NCBI GenBank assembly: GCA_942486035.1
Contig: CALNXK010000024.1
Location: 3,308,501-3,372,500, forward strand
Direction: 5' to 3'
From: Porites lobata
Taxonomy: Eukaryota; Cnidaria; Anthozoa; Scleractinia; Poritidae
Length of the DNA: 64,000 nucleotides
Under the pieces are notes generated by a model. The model saw nothing but the letters and a program-made list of their open reading frames with translations, had not been told where the DNA came from and made no database searches. Shown one piece after another: positions 11,324-24,800 of the stretch. The position numbers and the translations under genes were made by a program. Positions within the stretch are counted from its first letter, which is position 1; every line of letters begins with the position of its first letter.

Positions 11324-11753
11324 GATATTAAAGCTTTGTGGCTGGTTTTCACACAGGGAACATTTTCTGATCACGTTCTCACCACGCCATCTTGACTTTG
11401 AGAGACCTCTGTGGAAAAGAACGCCATATAAAAATACACAAACGTTCCTGTACCAAAAACAAGTGTTTCACCGGGTCCCTGTGAGGTCAGGCAGTTGTAA
11501 TTTTGTCCCCACCCCCTGCAAAAAAAAAATAATAATGATAATCAAAGAAAGACAGAAATGAAAAAAATAATAATAATAATAATAAAGAATAAAAAAAGAA
11601 GCTAGAAAAATCTTATCTCAATTTTTTTCCCATTATAATTAACAAAGAAAAAAACTTTGTAGACGCAAACTTTTCCGGTACCCCTCCCACGGCAACGAAT
11701 TTTTTTTACCTTAAATTTTACATGACTCATGATACAAAGTATTTCCCCACTGC
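11324..11753. promoter_or_regulatory. shared divergent promoter region, MIPEP / DHRS7
   Basis: Only 430 bp separate the two start codons, which face away from each other, so both core promoters and 5' leaders must lie here or nearby. It contains A-rich runs and an (AAT)n stretch at 11545-11590. I see no firm TATA box for either gene. A two-way promoter is inferred from geometry alone. Confidence 0.5.
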
Positions 11754-14700
11754 ATGACCAAGCGTCTCGAGACCATCACCATGTTTCTCTTTGTAGCAAT
11801 TATCGCGATCATTTTGTTCATTATTTTTGTTTTAGATTGTGATTTTATTCTTAAATTCAAGGAGAAGTTCGGTGCAAAGCCGGAGGAAAAACTTCGCGGC
11901 AAAGTGGTTTGGATAACTGGAGCTTCAAGTGGAATTGGAGAACACTTAGCCTATGAACTTGCAAAATGTGGCTGTAAATTAGTGCTGTCTGCAAGAAGAA
12001 AAGAAGAATTAGAAAGAGTGAAAGGAGGATGTGTTGGTGAGCTACTAACTCCTTCTTCCTTCTTTTTGAGGTTGAATATCATAAATCGCAATACGCGCGC
12101 GGACCAGCTCGATGTAACAGAAAATCCTTCAATAAGAACGACCGAGACCAATTGCAAGTTTTATGAGCCCGCGAGACTGAGACCCCCAACTCCACCCCCC
12201 CCCCCCCCCCCCCCCCCAACCCTTGTTTTCACTAAAACTGCTCGGCACCACAACCTGGTTGAGGTCGTTGTTGTCAAGGGTCTTGCATTGTAACACGTAA
12301 TTGCATGAGGTGTGGGATAGGGGGCATTGCCATCATTGCCATCGAGTACCAGTTCAGTTTCCTCCCATTTTATTTTCGTGTTTGTGCTTTCCCAATTCAG
12401 CTGACCCGATTATTTCGGAACCTAGAACAGGCTATGTCACATAAGGCCGTAGCTCCAATTTTTATGTTGGGCATGAAAAATTGGGTTTAAATAGACGTGG
12501 ATTAACATTACATTGAATTGATTATCAATCTGAAAGCATTAGACTCATGCCTATAGGTATGAGAGTTTGCAGGTTTGAATAGTAAAATACATATCCAATT
12601 CAAGACCCTCTTTCCAGAGAGCACAAAACCTTTTCCTAGTTCAGACCCAAGTGGCTAAAATTTACACCCAGTTACAGACCATAAGGCTCAAAATCCATAA
12701 CCCTTAGCACTCCACTCACTTACAGTATATAGCTTATAGAGAAGTACCCCCCAGTCTGATGAGCTTGTCACTGCAAGAACTGTTAATGAAAGGCCTGGAC
12801 TTCACTATATGTATGATAAGAATTTAATTGAGTGGTGTTAGAATCAGACATACCTGGCCACTTATCCTCAGTGCTTTTATCTAAATGTCTTGAAAAAGAG
12901 GAATATATAATGAAAACAAAAGGGGTCAGGGGTGGGATTGCAAAAGAGATTAAGTGTAAAGATTTTGGGTTGGCTTCTTGGCTTCTTTGATAACATTGCT
13001 GTCATTATCTACTTGCATCTCCTTTTTTTCATTAGCCCTTGCCAGAGACCGATCACTTGTTACGGATGTGTTGGTTCTTCCCTTGGATATCACAGAGTAT
13101 AACAAACACAAGGATCATGCTCAGACTGTTATGAATCATTTTAACAGGGTTGGTATATAAACAATATACATGTACTTTGTATGCAAGGATGAAATGTGTT
13201 GAAAGGGCTGGCAGATTCAGGGAAAAGTCTGGGAATAAACATTTCATTTTTCTAAATAACTGAGCTAGCAGTTTAGTAAGGTCCCATTCATGTTAATAGG
13301 AAGGAATAATTAGAAAATGCTACATAATCACTCTCTAACAAAAAAAACCCACATCACTCTGGACAAATTCAGTATGTATCTTATGTTTCTCAAGTTTTGC
13401 CAAATTTAAAAATTAGATTAAAAATGTTTTTGAACAGTTTAAAAAGGGTGGCTTAAAATAACAGTGATTTTGTCACATTGAACTTTGAATGGTGAAAATT
13501 GTAACCTCACAGCTGTACTAACTTTAATATATCATTTTTGCTTAGCTTTTAAAAATTTCTCTTGTTTAACTACCACTGTCTCTGAAGGTGCCCTGGGTGA
13601 GACATTTCTTCATTATTCCAGCACTGTGATAGCCTGCACCAAAGACAAAACTAAACTTTTGGTTAAGTCCCTGTTCTAGGCCTCCCCTGTGTACCAGTAT
13701 TTGAGTACGGGCCATTGTTGATTTGCCCATCAGGTTAAATGGACATTTGAAACTCATTTCTGGTAATGATCGCTGAATCCATTGGGGGCCCAGAACATGG
13801 ATCTCGGTGCTGCTTTGCAGATGTTATTGACTGAGGTTATTACATCTATAGTGCAGGCTAGTACAGCGAGCGCTATAATCAAACTCTGCAATAATTGATT
13901 AATTCATTAACTTCACAAGTTTGTACTCAATAATACCACATTTTTTTATTCTGCCTTTTTGTTTAGGTTGATATTTTGGTAAATAATAGTGGTAGATCAC
14001 AGCGAGGCTTAGTTCTTGACACCCCAAGTGTTGATGTTGACCAAGCCATGTTGGATATTAACGTCATTGGGCCAGTATCTTTGACCAAGGCAGTTTTACC
14101 CCACATGATCAAACAGAAATCAGGACAGATTATTGTTACAAGTAGTGTCGCTGGCAAAATTGGTGAGTAGTAATAATAGTAATAATAATGATAATAATAA
14201 TAATAGTAATAATAATGATAATAATAATGGTAATAATAATTTTTTCTCCCAGCTACAAAAACAAAATTTTTTGTACGTATTGAAGTACAAATGAACTGAT
14301 GCAATTCTCAGAGAGATATAGTTAGCTCTGGTTAGCTGTGAAGGTGAAAAAATCAACAATGTCAGGTGAGCGTGCAAAGAAAGTAGTATCCGATAGCCCG
14401 AGGCTGGTGGACTTTGCTATTGGGCTGGTGAATTCTGTTCTTAAACTTGCCCAATGGGCAAATGAATTTTTTTGACGAATTCAAAGTACAGAAGATTTGT
14501 GAAATCAAGTCTGCCCATAAAAAAGTTACTGGGCTAGTTGAAATAACTTTTGGGCTAGTATAGGCTAGCTTCAGCTGGCCAGAATGGCAAGCTGTAAAAA
14601 TGACTTTCTTTGCATCCTGGATGTGTTGAATAATGGCTTCATTGTATATATGTTAAGTATGTGAATTTCTTTATTGTAGGATCTCCTGGTCAAGCCACTT

Positions 14701-17700
14701 ACAGTGCAACTAAATTTGCAATTCAGGTTTGTTGCCTCAAGACCTTCCCTCATAATTATTTGGTCATTTAGTTGTGCACATTTAGGAGCATGAAAGCATT
14801 TTATATCACTAAGTTTGATAGCTATACTGAATTAATGCGTGATAACATTCTTTTACTCACATCAACTACCAGTTGTTTGCAAATGATTATACTACTTTCA
14901 ATACTGAGCCGCTTTGTAGGGTGGCGGAGTGAAGTTGAGTGCATAACATTAATTTACACTGGTCCCTAATGGGACACTGGTCCACTGATCCCTTGGGATG
15001 CAGATAACTTAGGCCCAGTTCAACCATTGATCTTTTCATGTACTGAGATAGATAGATAAATCGTTTATTAAAAAAAGAAACACCTCGCAGTCCGAAGACT
15101 GAATTACGTGTATAATATACAAGTATAGTTAAAATGGATTTAAAAAACCATAATAATAAAAATGTACAAATCTAATAAAAACATTTCACTTAGGATAACC
15201 TTGTGTTAGGAAAATATACATACTTAAACAAATTTATTTACATTCTTAGGCTATGGCTAAAAATAAAACATTTTTTAAGACGATCAGTCTTGCACCATCA
15301 GTCTTGCACACTGGCACGTTAAACTTTTTATTGGTGCACAGCTGCCTATGGTGCTCAGCTTTAGGTGGGAGCAGACCTGCGAGCTTGTGATTAATGTCAA
15401 GAACAATGTCGTTAAAAAGATCAGACGACAGAGACGCTCGCCTGTCATAAAGAGAGGGGATGCCTGCCTCTTTGGGCGCGCTGAACTTAATATCTATTTA
15501 GGTCCAACCAAATGATATACACTGTAAGTTCGACGGTTGATTCAGACGTCAAACTTAATTAGTTGGACTCCATTCATTTTCATGATGTTTGATGGTCTAA
15601 AATGCTTACAAATGAAAATATATTTTAATTTCGTAATAAATGAAATTATATTTTATGCATTACATGTATGCTCGGCACATGAGAAGTTTGACGTTTTAAG
15701 CGAAGTCGCCCCACAGTCAAAATTCCCATGTGGGCCACTCGATCTTAATTCATGGGTCGACCCAAATTAGATATTTTGAACTTAATTGATTCAAACGTCG
15801 ATCTTTTCAGACATGTACTTAATTGAAGAGATTAGGTTTGGTTCATGAGAAAGATCAGCGTTTGAACAGGGCCTTAGTTATTTCCCAGGTGGAGCCGAGA
15901 GAAATATTGAAATTCAAGGGAAACAATTTTAAAATTAACTCCCATGCGACCAGTCATTAAAATAATAATTTGTTATTAGAGCCCTTGAAGGAGAACTTCT
16001 ATTTTGACGAATATGTATCAAATCACAGCAAATGGTCTGACAACATTCCCGGGTAACAGGACTCCCCTCCCTCTGGCGTCATAGATTTTTCCATGTTGCC
16101 TGCTTAGGAACATTTGGCAGGAAACTAAATTACAATTATTTATAGAGATGGCATATAGCGTCAAAGTAGCCAGTGAGAATGTAACAATAGCAGCCTTCAT
16201 TTAATTGGTTACCACATTATAATATTTTCTGTGATCTAAGGCTGTGTATTACTTGCCTGTAAACAAGGAAAGACATCAGCCATGGCTCTGTAATCTGATA
16301 AATATATAATATATTTTTTATGTTATCAGCATTCAAAGAAAGTCATTTCCGATAGCCTCAGCTACAAAGGGCAATCTGTAAAACTGACTTTCCTTGGGAT
16401 GTAGTAAGATGCTGAAACTGCTGTTTTGATTTTTATTATTTTATTTCATTATCTTTGCAATAACAAGAAATATTATAATAATTATGTGAGTCATGGAGTG
16501 AGTCAGTGGTAATTTCTGTAAGAATAACAAGGCTGTTGCAAAAGCACTCTTCTTCTTCTCTGATACTTAGCCTAGTTTATATTATTTTATTATCATCATT
16601 GCATTGAATAGCTTTCTTGTTCTGACTTTCCAGGGTTATTTTAACACACTGCGCATGGAGGTTAATGAGCACGATATTGGAGTGACTTTAGTCTGCCCAG
16701 GACCGGTACAAACAGATGTCGTGGCAAATGCTTTCACTGAAGATGTAAACAAGGTACATGACACATGCTCAGTGCGTTCAACTCTTAATAAACATCTCTG
16801 GAAGACAAACTCCTTGGACATAAGAGTTTGGGTGCAAATGTACTCATTGCAGTTTTTAACTGTATGTTAAAGGGGCTATGTCACAAGAATATTTCTGTTT
16901 TAAATCAATTCTGTGCTGATTCCTGAAGTGCTGAAGGTTATTATTATTATTAATGCTCCTGTAGAGTTATGAAGAAGTTTATCAAACAAATTTCATCAGT
17001 GAGCGCTAACCATAATACTTTTTTTGGTGATTTTTTCAGGCATAGCATAACTAAAACTTGAAAAAGTTGGAAATTAAGCTTCAGTCTATGTCCATCCTCG
17101 TCAACCCTTGAAACAGACGACAGGAAACAGTTTCAGTGCCTAAATTAATGTAGTCTTAAATAACAAAACTGGAAAATTATTAATTTTTTGGATATTCAGT
17201 TGACATGGAGACAAGTTTTAGTTTTTTAAGAAGATAGGAAATGGCGTGACATAACCTCTTTAATGCTTTATTCTATTTATTTATTTTCTTTATCATTGCT
17301 TGGTGTTTTCTTTTTTTGTACAATGCTGTGGGCTGTCCAAACTACCAGTATAATGATTTATAACGGTACATTTTTAAGTTTTATTTTTCCCTTTTGTTGT
17401 CTTTTTTGGCAGCAATTCAAGGAGAAGGCTGTTGTTCAACACGACAGTAAGAGAATGCCTCCAGAGAGGTGTACCCGTCTCATGGCTGTAGCAATGGCTA
17501 ACAGGCTTGATGAAGTGTGGATTTCTCTCAACCCGATCTTGCTGTTTGTTTACATCAGCCAATACTGTCCTGTTCTTTATGACTGGTAGGTGAAAAAAAT
17601 TAATGTGTGAATTCACCCCCTTAACACTCACATACACACCACCACCACCACCACCACCACAATCAAGAAACTGGTTGAGCCTGATCAATGCAAATGAAAT

Positions 17701-18655
17701 CTGTTTTTATTAGGTTTGCCAAGCGTGTTGGTATGAAGCAAGTCAGAAGAATGAGAGAAGAAACAGAATCAAGGTACTTAAATACCATAAACATGACTCC
17801 TTTGGCCAATTAAAAAAATCAGAACTTTCAAAAGTTGCTCCCCCCGGCTCTAATTTTTGTAACCTGAAATGGAGATACTCTGCAGAAATTTAGCGTACAT
17901 AAAATTGAAAACCTTGTCTGTCATTTTTTTGTGATGGATGGCACTAGGACTGATAATGTGACAAAATTGCTTTATTGGTCATGTGCAGTATTAATCTAAA
18001 CCGCAAAGTAGGATTTGAAAGAGTAATGGTTTAAGAGAAAAACTAAACTGAATGTTAAGTCTATTGCCAGTTAAGTCAGAGATAATGGAAAAGTTTGGAC
18101 ATTTTGGCCAATTTTTATCACTTTTTCCCGGCCTTATTTTATAGGGGAGAACCCCCCCCCCCCCCCCACACACACACACACACACACACATCCACAGTAT
18201 CTTTAACACTAGGGCAAAAGCCTAACTAGGGAACATTTGGTGGTGCAATGGCAGACATGGATCCACACCAGTTTCCATAATAAATAATAATAAATATATT
18301 TTTGATGGTAAAAAAACATTCCCATGTTGAAATCTTATTCTCTCTTGTTTGTATCCACTACAATATGGAAATCAGACCTTGATAAAATAATCCGCCAATT
18401 GACAAGGCTTCGTGAATGAATGAATGAAACTGGCCAATATCCTGTCTGAATGACTCAGAAACCCAGGAAAGGGGACTTTTGGGGGTTTATCTTTGTTTTT
18501 CTCCTGTCTCCTTAAAAAACAACATTTCCAAATTCTAATTTGATCAGGAATATGAGAGACATAGAACCAGTACTTCATGTACCACTGAATCATTATTTTA
18601 TTCATTTATTTTAAAACTTGTTCTGTGGTCTATATTTTTCAGGAAAAAAGAATGA
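11754..18655 (+). CDS. DHRS7: DHRS7-like short-chain dehydrogenase/reductase, membrane-anchored
   Basis: Eight exons: 11754-12036, 13036-13148, 13967-14162, 14680-14726, 16634-16753, 17413-17585, 17714-17773 and 18643-18655 (TGA). Phases all close, giving 334 residues (human DHRS7 about 339). A single hydrophobic segment at about residues 8-28 anchors the N-terminus, presumably in the ER. The Rossmann cofactor motif TGASSGIG is at 55-62, NNSG at 138-141 (most relatives have NNAG), the catalytic Ser at 192 and YSATK at 205-209. CPGPVQTD follows, as in the DHRS7 branch. The tail ends RKKE, a possible ER-retrieval signal. The family uses NAD(P)H to reduce steroids, retinoids or xenobiotic carbonyls; the substrate is unknown. 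The exon 2 donor (GTTGGT) is weak but is the only one that keeps the frame. AATAAA lies at 18745. Confidence 0.93.
12190..12218. repeat. poly(C) run in DHRS7 intron 1
   Basis: An almost uninterrupted run of C follows an ACTCC stretch. It makes a spurious proline-rich extension of the exon 1 reading frame, which the splice donor at 12037 avoids. Confidence 0.8.
14166..14240. repeat. (TAA)n-type microsatellite in DHRS7 intron 3
   Basis: TAATAATAG/TAATAATGA units begin immediately after the exon 3 donor site. On the other strand they give a spurious Tyr/His-rich frame. Confidence 0.9.
14372..14612. mobile_element. short inverted-repeat element, GCAAAGAAAGT ends
   Basis: Starts GCAAAGAAAGTAGTATCC and ends inverted as GCAAAGAAAGTCATTT. 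The inner part repeats TTGGGCTGGTG-like words in both orientations. A 75-bp relative sits at 16330-16405 (CAAAGAAAGTCATTTCCGAT) in intron 4 of the same gene. Probably a small MITE with no coding content. Confidence 0.55.
15045..15485 (-). mobile_element. 3' end of a non-LTR retrotransposon (LINE)
   Basis: Read on the minus strand from 15480, a frame gives SLYDRRASLSSDLFND, then HKLAGLLPP and NVPVCKTDGARLIVL. This is the last part of a LINE reverse-transcriptase protein. It is followed by an untranslated tail ending in TTTATCTATCTATC-type repeats (15040-15060), typical of CR1/L2-like 3' ends. It is 5'-truncated, in intron 4 of DHRS7, on the opposite strand. Confidence 0.7.
16330..16405. repeat. 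solo end related to the 14372 element
   Basis: CAAAGAAAGTCATTTCCGAT followed by an inverted ACTGACTTTCCTTGG forms a 75-bp imperfect hairpin. It shares words with the two ends of the 14372-14612 element. Confidence 0.45.
17634..17662. repeat. (CCA)n microsatellite
   Basis: About nine CCA units in DHRS7 intron 6. Confidence 0.85.
18149..18192. repeat. poly(C) followed by (CA)n
   Basis: A run of about 18 C then about 12 CA units in DHRS7 intron 7. It gives a false Cys/Val/Gly-rich frame on the minus strand. Confidence 0.9.
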
Positions 18656-18744
18656 CGAAGAACCGGTGGATTTTTCTCCACGAGCGAGTGCATCTTAATG
18701 TTGTAATTTTTATTAATATGACAAAGACCATAAATATTAATAAT

Positions 18745-18750
18745 AATAAA
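18745..18750 (+). terminator. polyadenylation signal AATAAA for DHRS7
   Basis: A canonical AATAAA 90 bp after the DHRS7 stop codon, in an AT-rich 3' untranslated stretch. Confidence 0.6.
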
Positions 18751-19017
18751 TTGCTAACAGGCACAGAATCATTCATGAGACATTTTATTTTGGGTAATTA
18801 AAAATTGTTTCTGTGAGAGGCCAGGCATTCTTTTGGACCAGAGAGAACCTGACGGTATTTTTCTTAAATTAATAATTTATTAATCTGATTGGTATGTAAA
18901 AAGAACTGCTAATAAATTGTAAAATGTAAACCATTAGTGCGTTGTGTTTGCATTGTTTAAAAATATTAAGGGAAATGGTAATAAATTTGTCAGCGTGCGA
19001 TACCGTTTTGGTAGAAT

Positions 19018-19278
19018 TAGTGAACTTACGCAACAGGACGGGAGGGGAAAGAAGACGGAAGACCTTGCGTGACAAACGTGACGTAATTTTGTTAGAACAA
19101 ACTTTCCACCAAACTTCACCTTTCTTTTTAAAAACAGGTATGTTTGTAATAAGACCAGAAAACTTAATGTTGAGTGATGATCACGGCAAAACACGCAAGT
19201 AATAGCCCTGTCATGTTTGTCACACACGAGAGTTTTGCCGTCCTCTTCTCTCTCCCGTCCCGTTGTGTAAACTCACTA
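19018..19278. mobile_element. 261-bp MITE, GTGAACTTACGCAAC ends, copy 1
   Basis: Left end TAGTGAACTTACGCAACAGG, right end the inverted GTTGTGTAAACTCACTA, then GGACGGGA/TCCCGTCC inside. The outermost TA on each side fits a mariner-type target. The second copy is at 27277-27524. The open frames on both strands come from this repeat. Confidence 0.75.
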
Positions 19279-21897
19279 TTATTGGCGCTCTGTTCTGAAC
19301 AACTTTATTACGCAATTCAAGATCTCTTCCCTGGACTATCCTCTGCATCCCCCATCCTTTCACATGGCCATATCTCCGAGGAGCTTTAGTGCTTGCGTCA
19401 GGGGTTTTCATGAACTTATAAAAGGGATTCCAAAAGCTGAGCGCTGGAATCTGCTGTATGTGTGTGACGCGTGTCTGTTGTGTTCGCCACATGTGGAGGA
19501 CACGCGCACGTTCTTGTTCGTTCCCAGTCTCCTTCTGAATTATCCCCCACTGTTTTTCAATTGGAGATAAACCTCGTGACAGGCAGATCTTCTGGTGAGG
19601 AAAACTCTTATTTTTATTTATATATTAATTTATTTTCTTGTCTTTGTGTCGTGTTATCCAGATTTAGAAGATTTACGGCTCTCCATCCAAATTAATTGCA
19701 GAATTTTGGGAAAAAAATAGAGTGTATAGTTCCCAGGCAGAGAACATGGCCGCCGCGCGTGATCGGTGATGTGTACTGTTAATAAGTAAGCTAAAATGCC
19801 TTGGTAAATGACCCCATTTAACTTTTTACTCGAGTTGGAGTTTTTAAAACATCAACAGATACTTCAAATACTAGGGCATTGCCTTGCCTTATTTTTGTTC
19901 AATGTTAATATGCCTAGTTGTCCCTCACCTTGGAGGAGGGTGTGTGCGTGGGGTGAGGGTACTCGACCAATATTTGGGTATGGCAATGTCCTCAATTTTA
20001 TTGCCATGTTTGGGACAAACAACAAAATCCACACTGTCTTGTTTTAAAGCCATTTATTGTATGACAAAATTATTGCAGGAGATCAAATTTATGTTACAGT
20101 CATTGATTTACTTTTGAAAACTTGGAGCAAATTTCATCAAGCAAATCAAATCAATCATGTACTGTATGCAATACCCTGTTTATAACTGAGGACAGACCTG
20201 CACAAAATTATATACCCTGTTTAGGACAAATTTTTGCGAAATAGTATACCCTGTTTGAGACAGAGGACAAAAACCATTGCTGCATATACCATATAAAGGA
20301 TTACACCCCCAGGTCCCCAAACAACATCTGCAGAAATTCTGAAAGTTTATCCCTTGAGGGGTGTAAAATGGTTCCTCAAGAAAGCTGTGTCTTGAAAAAT
20401 TTTGGTCCATTCTCTAATCTTGGACGCTCTTTTTATGGGTCTCTAAGTCTCATTTTTGGGTGATTTTACATGTTGAAGCCTGATCAAATGTTAATTTGTA
20501 AGTCTCAGTCTATTTGGAAACCAGGGTCTCGCATTCTCGCAAAGTCTCGAATATACTATTCTATACCCCTTCCTAATGTAAATCTAGGCTGCAGAAGGCC
20601 TCGTTAAGCAGAGGTTTACAACTTTGTCACACACACAGCGTACAGATCATGGCACCAGGAAAATCAGGTGGCTAATGTTCCTATCAAGAAATATCAACTC
20701 AACCATTGTTTTGACTGTTTTGCAGCCATTTTGGCAAATATCAAGAAATGCTTTCACAGGGTCCAGAGGAGTTTCATGTGAATAAATGAATTACTTATTT
20801 AAAGTCTCACCTTGAAATATGTCTATACCTGTCGCTTAGCACGATTAATTAGCCCAATGGGATCTTTATAAATCTATACTGTAAACGATTTCTTTGCTTC
20901 TTTATCTGACCCAGATCGACTTTTGAAAATCAATAACTGCAAGCAACCCATTTTTTCAGAGGTTATCGACGGGTTTTGATGTTGTAACGACAAACACATC
21001 TCCTCAGCTGGACCCTGTGATGCTTTTGGCAAATTTAGACATTTCAGGAGCAAAAGTGTTTTATGGAGAACACTGAAGCAATTTGGACCACCCGCATCTT
21101 CAAAATAAGATCTAGAGTGAAAATGGAGATTTGCCTCTGCGATGATTGTCTTTGCATTATATCTTCAATCTGCGCTTCAAATATTTGAAGTTCTTCATCA
21201 CTTCATCTTCATTTTTCTTCCTGGGTATACTCAATTCATGGTTAAGGCTGCATGGGTCCAAAGTGACAGGGATGATCCGATGATATTTTCTGGGTTTGAA
21301 ATTTTCGATTCTGGGATAATTTCTTTTTGGTAGGAAAATTTGGGCAAGTTTTGTTTGGGCTAGTTTTATTTATTAAATTAGGGATTTTTGTGGGTATTCA
21401 AAACAATCTGAGGATTTGTGATAGTTCCCTTGTATCCCGGCCTCGTAGTTGTACAAATAAAGTACAACCAAACTTGTTTTGCGATTGTTTAAATTTTCAG
21501 CGCATTGCAAAACAAACACAAACATTCCATTGCTAATGTTCCTATTTTTCATGTTATGTCATTTAATGCTTTCTGGAAATTTTTATGGCCCAGAAATTTG
21601 GCATGGGATTTTTTGGCAGTTAAATTTAGGGCCAGGGATTTTTTGGGGTTTTGACTTTTGCCCCCATTTGATCATACCTGTCACGTAAAATCTGGATTAT
21701 CCCCCCTGGGGCATGGGTATCACACATGTCAGGGTTTGAATCTTGGCAAGCCTGTAAATTGTTTTATTCTAGTTTCTTTTTCCAACTGCATATACAATGT
21801 AGTTGCATCAGTTTTTTTAACTTCATAATGATCTTCTTTGCATTTATAAGAGTATACTGTTGTTCGTGTTTTGTGGTGTTCATTTGTATCATAGACT
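19279..21897. other. 2.6-kb intergenic region between DHRS7 and the S15-like hydrolase
   Basis: I see no gene. A short GC-rich patch at 19740-19775 (AACATGGCCGCCGCGCG) could be promoter or first-exon sequence of the downstream hydrolase. Two degenerate tracts stand out: ATACCCTGTTTAGGACA-like units at 20165-20265 and GGGATTTTTTGG-like units at 21600-21660. A plausible splice acceptor (AG at 21893-21894) lies just before the hydrolase start codon, so a non-coding first exon may lie in this region. Confidence 0.4.
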
Positions 21898-24800
21898 ATG
21901 TTGTACACTGTTAACCGTACACCTTTGGTGTGGATACCAGTACGTGATGGGACCAAACTAGCTGCTAAGCTTTGGATTCCTGGAGATCTGGTTGATAAAA
22001 GTACAGTAGCAGCTAATGAAGTTACAAAATACCCAGCTATTTTAGGTAAGAATCAGAATTCTTTATCTTTCCGATAACTGATGCCTAGTAGGTGGCTTTG
22101 TGAGAAATGAATTCATAACCTTTTCTTGCTGAGCTGCCTCTAGCCTCCCAGTCACAGTCGTTCAGTTTTAAGGGCTTTTAACACCTTATTAGTAGCATTG
22201 TGGGAAGGAAGGTAATATGACTCCCCTAAAATTGACTGCCTCTTCAGTCTGAGGACTCAGAGCTTGTCACCTTGTTGTGGTGGTCAAGCTTGCATGATCC
22301 TAAGACCTGTATGGGAGCTCTGGGACCATAACAGAGCCATGGCTTTTCCTCCTGATTGGTCCAATCAAAGGCAGGAGGCTAGAATATGGACAGTCCCCTG
22401 GTCTTCCAAGTTGAGGGTTCATCATTGGACCAATCACCCCTTGCACATTGCAAAAACCCACTGGATCATGGCTTTCCTGGGGAAAAATGATGTGATAACA
22501 GTGATGGTAATTATGAAAATTGACTGCATGTTAGGCTAAGCTGTCACTGGCTATGCTAGCCTCCCCTACTATTGTTCTCCCAGACATATGGGATTTGTTC
22601 ACATTTATACACAATTTATGCATTATTTGCAGAATACCTTCCATATCGTCGCACTGACTGGACGGCTCAGAGAGATGAAAAAATCCATTCATATTTCTGT
22701 GCCCATGGTTATGTGTGTGTGCGTGTGGACATGCGTGGAACTGGTGATTCTGAGGGGTATTATTATGATGAATATGAAAAACAAGAACAGGAGGACTGTT
22801 GTGATGTCATAAGCTGGATTTCTCGTCAAGACTGGTGTACAGGAAATGTTGGTAATTAATTTAAAATTGTCACCTTCTTGTTTTCAGGGTGACTCCCCTT
22901 TATATTGATTTGTAAATTCTTAGTGTTTTAGACCCCATTTACACTGGTCAGTACAAATTTTTTTAAGGGACAAAAATTTGCAAGGATCTGCCTTTCGTTT
23001 ACATGGGACCTGCGGAACTGTGTAAGTTTTTTAACAGCTTCGTGTAAACGGTTTGTCTGCAGTTATTGTTTGGGCCAAAATTTGGTTTATATAGACTGCA
23101 TACCCGGTCTTCTCAATGCACGAATGCATGACTCATCTATGCAGCTGTTTTGCAGGGCAGGACTACATTATTTGAAATGATTTTTGTTTTTTTCCAGGTA
23201 TGTACGGTAAAAGCTGGGGAGGATTCAATGGCCTTCAGGTGGCTGCAACTCGACCCCCTGCCTTAAAAACAATCATTTCCACTTACTCCAGCGATGATCG
23301 TTATGCTGATGACGTACACTGTCGAAGTGGGTGTGTTCTAGGGAGAGAGATGCCATCATGGGCGCACATAATGTTCCTCTGGAATGCGCGCCCTCCCCAC
23401 CCAGAGAGCCTGGGTTCGAAGTACGGGTGTTTTCTTTTTTCCTAGCTTTTGTCTAGCCTGTTCCGAGCTCACAAGTTCTGGACGCATATGGAACAGGTCT
23501 GGCATTGTCTAGCAATTAAATTACAACGGGAGTTATTTAAGTCAAGCTGCTTCAATCTTACAGCTCCGAAAAATGTAAACGATTATTGTGAAAAAGCTAG
23601 GGCAAAACTCGTGAAAACTGGAGAAGGGCCTATGCAAGCTCTGGAACTACTTTTCCCTAAAAATTACTATTTTTTCTGCAAAGGAATGTTAAGAGTGTAA
23701 ATCAAATTGCTTTCTCTGCGATGCAGAACAGAAACTGAACAATTTGTATGAGAGATGGGAAGTGAAGATTTCCTTTGTATACGGGATTGGCTAAAGTAGA
23801 AAAGTAGAAAAATTCTTCTTAATTCTAATAAGCAGCGATAATCAAAATCTAAGTAGACGTAGCAGCATACGTTTGTGTGTCAAAGCACGTCTATTTCTTT
23901 AGCATGAAACTTCTTGCGCGAGAAGTACAACAAGGGCACGCAACGAGAATATAGTTCAAAACCACTTAGACATAGCATTGTTAGACGTATTTTAGTATTT
24001 AAACGGTAGATATAGGCATATTTTTATCCCCTAAAAGTTTTTCATCTGTTCGGATTTCCTAGCTGAAAGCCTAGTGATCCGAAAATTATAGGGATCAAAA
24101 CTTACCTTTTCGAAAATTTCAGCCGGGAAAAAGGCTTCCGAAAATTCTAGGTGACCTTTTTAAGGTAAAAATCCGTTGAAAATGGGCAATTATACCATTT
24201 TTTGGAAGTTCGAAAATCCTAGGAGAGGCAGGCAAGCAAGAAATTTTACAACAAATATTCCGAAAATTCTAGATCTCAAATCGTCTTCCGAACAGTTATT
24301 TTCCGAAAATTGACGTTGGGTGCCCTTGAGTGCAAGTGGCCTCCAAGTAGCAACAGGCGCTACGAAACGTCTTTCCATGAAAAATTTCATTTTATTTCTC
24401 CATCGGTGTAACTCTTTGTTTTCTTTAATTTGATTAGGTGGAAAGAAGTATGGCTAGATCGCCTGAGCAAATCCAGTGAACCTTGGATTCACAAGTGGAT
24501 GTCATACCAGGTCAGCGTGCGCCAAAACCTGTGTCCGATTTTCCGGGACAGGTAGAAATTTAGTTCGGACATGTAAACCTTTGACGAGACTTGTACATGG
24601 GACAAGCTCATTTCTAATAAGAAAAAATACAGCAACAGTTGAAAATTGACTTCAAATTACAGTAGAATTAAAAATTATGTTATTAGTCATAAAAGTAAAC
24701 CTCATGCTGGACGAAATAAGGTTCAATATTCCTTTTAAGTTCACCATTCTGCGGCCATTTTATTTGTTTTTACGACCTCCGATTGGCTCAGGAATCTGGC

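Noticed and set aside
11324..11374. Longer MIPEP N-terminus beginning at 11374
   Set aside because: The codon there is GTG, not ATG, and no in-frame ATG lies above it; the ATG at 11323 starts a good mitochondrial presequence.
12061..12293. Extension of the DHRS7 exon 1 frame with a proline run
   Set aside because: It reads through the exon 1 donor into intron 1; the proline run is a poly(C) tract and the family alignment resumes only at 13036.
13963..14377. Minus-strand frames rich in Tyr/His or Leu/Ser
   Set aside because: Products of the (TAA)n microsatellite opposite DHRS7 exon 3 and its intron.
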